A DNA stretch of 15,790 bases from JALOAT01 sp041677345 (GTDB lineage: Bacteria > Pseudomonadota > Gammaproteobacteria > Thiohalomonadales > Thiohalomonadaceae). Positions 15,327 to 15,790 of the stretch are shown piece after piece (position 1 is the stretch's first letter; each line of letters opens with the position of its first letter). The stretch covers positions 1 to 15,790 of the forward strand of contig JBAYQE010000060.1 in NCBI GenBank assembly GCA_041677345.1, written 5' to 3'. The notes beneath the pieces are model-generated. The model worked only from the letters and a program-made list of their open reading frames with translations. It did not search any database and was not told the DNA's origin. The position numbers and the translations under genes are program-made.

Positions 15327-15790
15327 CTAGTGCTCGCTTGTCACCAATAGGCGATGACTTATCGGGCGATACATGAGCTGCGCTCCAGTGTCGTGAGAGC
15401 ATGCCTCCGGGAAATTGGACCCGGAGTCTGAGGGATCCCCACGAATTTCTCCTTTAGTCGGGCAAAAAGCATGGGCGTCTCGCAGCGATATTCGCGCCTG
15501 ACGAAGGTCCTCAGTGGTGACGTTCAAGCCTCCTCCGCGTGCGATGCGCATGCCGAGGTAAACGAAGGAGAGCACGAGTCGATCGGTAACGGTGTTGGCT
15601 TGGTAGCGCAGGTGCAGACCGCGCCCGTGGGCGATTTTTCCAAACAGCCAGGCCACAAAGCTCGCGAGAGCTGCGATGACAAGCAAGGCCGCAAACCGCT
15701 CTTTACTGCGCGACACGGCGAGATTCAATCCCAGTCCAAATCGCTCGCTCTTTGTATCTCGAAACCCTTCCTCGATCTGCATGCGCTTGC
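15327..15790 (-). mobile_element. IS4-family transposase, C-terminal part (enters from right edge)
   Basis: The frame is open to the window edge and ends at TAG 15327. It starts KRMQIEEGFRDTKSERFGLG, giving R-x3-E-x6-K, the C-terminal YREK signature of IS4-type DDE transposases; the expected tyrosine is off-window and the E is the third catalytic acid. A hydrophobic helix FAALLVIAALASFVAWLFG and the segment RYQANTVTDRLVLSFVYLG are also typical. The tail after RGDPSDS (to LLVTSEH) looks less conserved and may be read-through beyond the original end. The terminal inverted repeat could not be identified because the other IS end is outside the window. Whether the element is intact cannot be judged. 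Confidence 0.8.

Overview
The window is a chromosomal stretch from a GC-rich (roughly 60% by eye) gammaproteobacterium. Every housekeeping gene lies on the minus strand. The gene order matches the 'mixed-function supraoperon' known from Pseudomonas (mtnA-gyrA-serC-pheA-hisC-tyrA/aroA-cmk-rpsA). Two extra biosynthetic genes, serA and a class I-beta DAHP synthase, suggest a lineage near Chromatiales/Ectothiorhodospiraceae. That placement is inference from gene order and style, not from a search.

Reading in the direction of transcription (right to left): 15790-15327 is the C-terminal end of an IS4-type transposase. 15226-14972 is a small, AT-richer unrecognised ORF. 14975-14816 is bounded by two parallel copies of a short repeat. 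14818-about 14460 is a decayed mtnA remnant exactly where mtnA is expected. Then come gyrA, serC, serA, pheA, hisC, aroF, tyrA, aroA, a Wzz-type chain-length protein, cmk, and the 5' three quarters of rpsA, which runs off the left edge.

The genes link serine synthesis (SerA, SerC) to the aromatic pathway: AroF makes DAHP (step 1 of the shikimate pathway), AroA makes EPSP, PheA and TyrA split chorismate/prephenate toward Phe and Tyr, and the HisC-type aminotransferase can serve the final transamination. GyrA, Cmk and S1 provide DNA topology, CMP recycling and translation.

The most unusual non-coding property is that five junctions of this gene train (gyrA/serC, serC/serA, pheA/hisC, hisC/aroF, tyrA/aroA) each contain a palindromic intergenic repeat, from four different families. 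Two of them intrude into genes: one supplies the last residues of GyrA and the other supplies the pheA stop codon. I found no defence system, CRISPR array, RNA gene or obviously new multi-gene system. The accessory material is confined to 14230-15790 and to the Wzz gene inserted between aroA and cmk.
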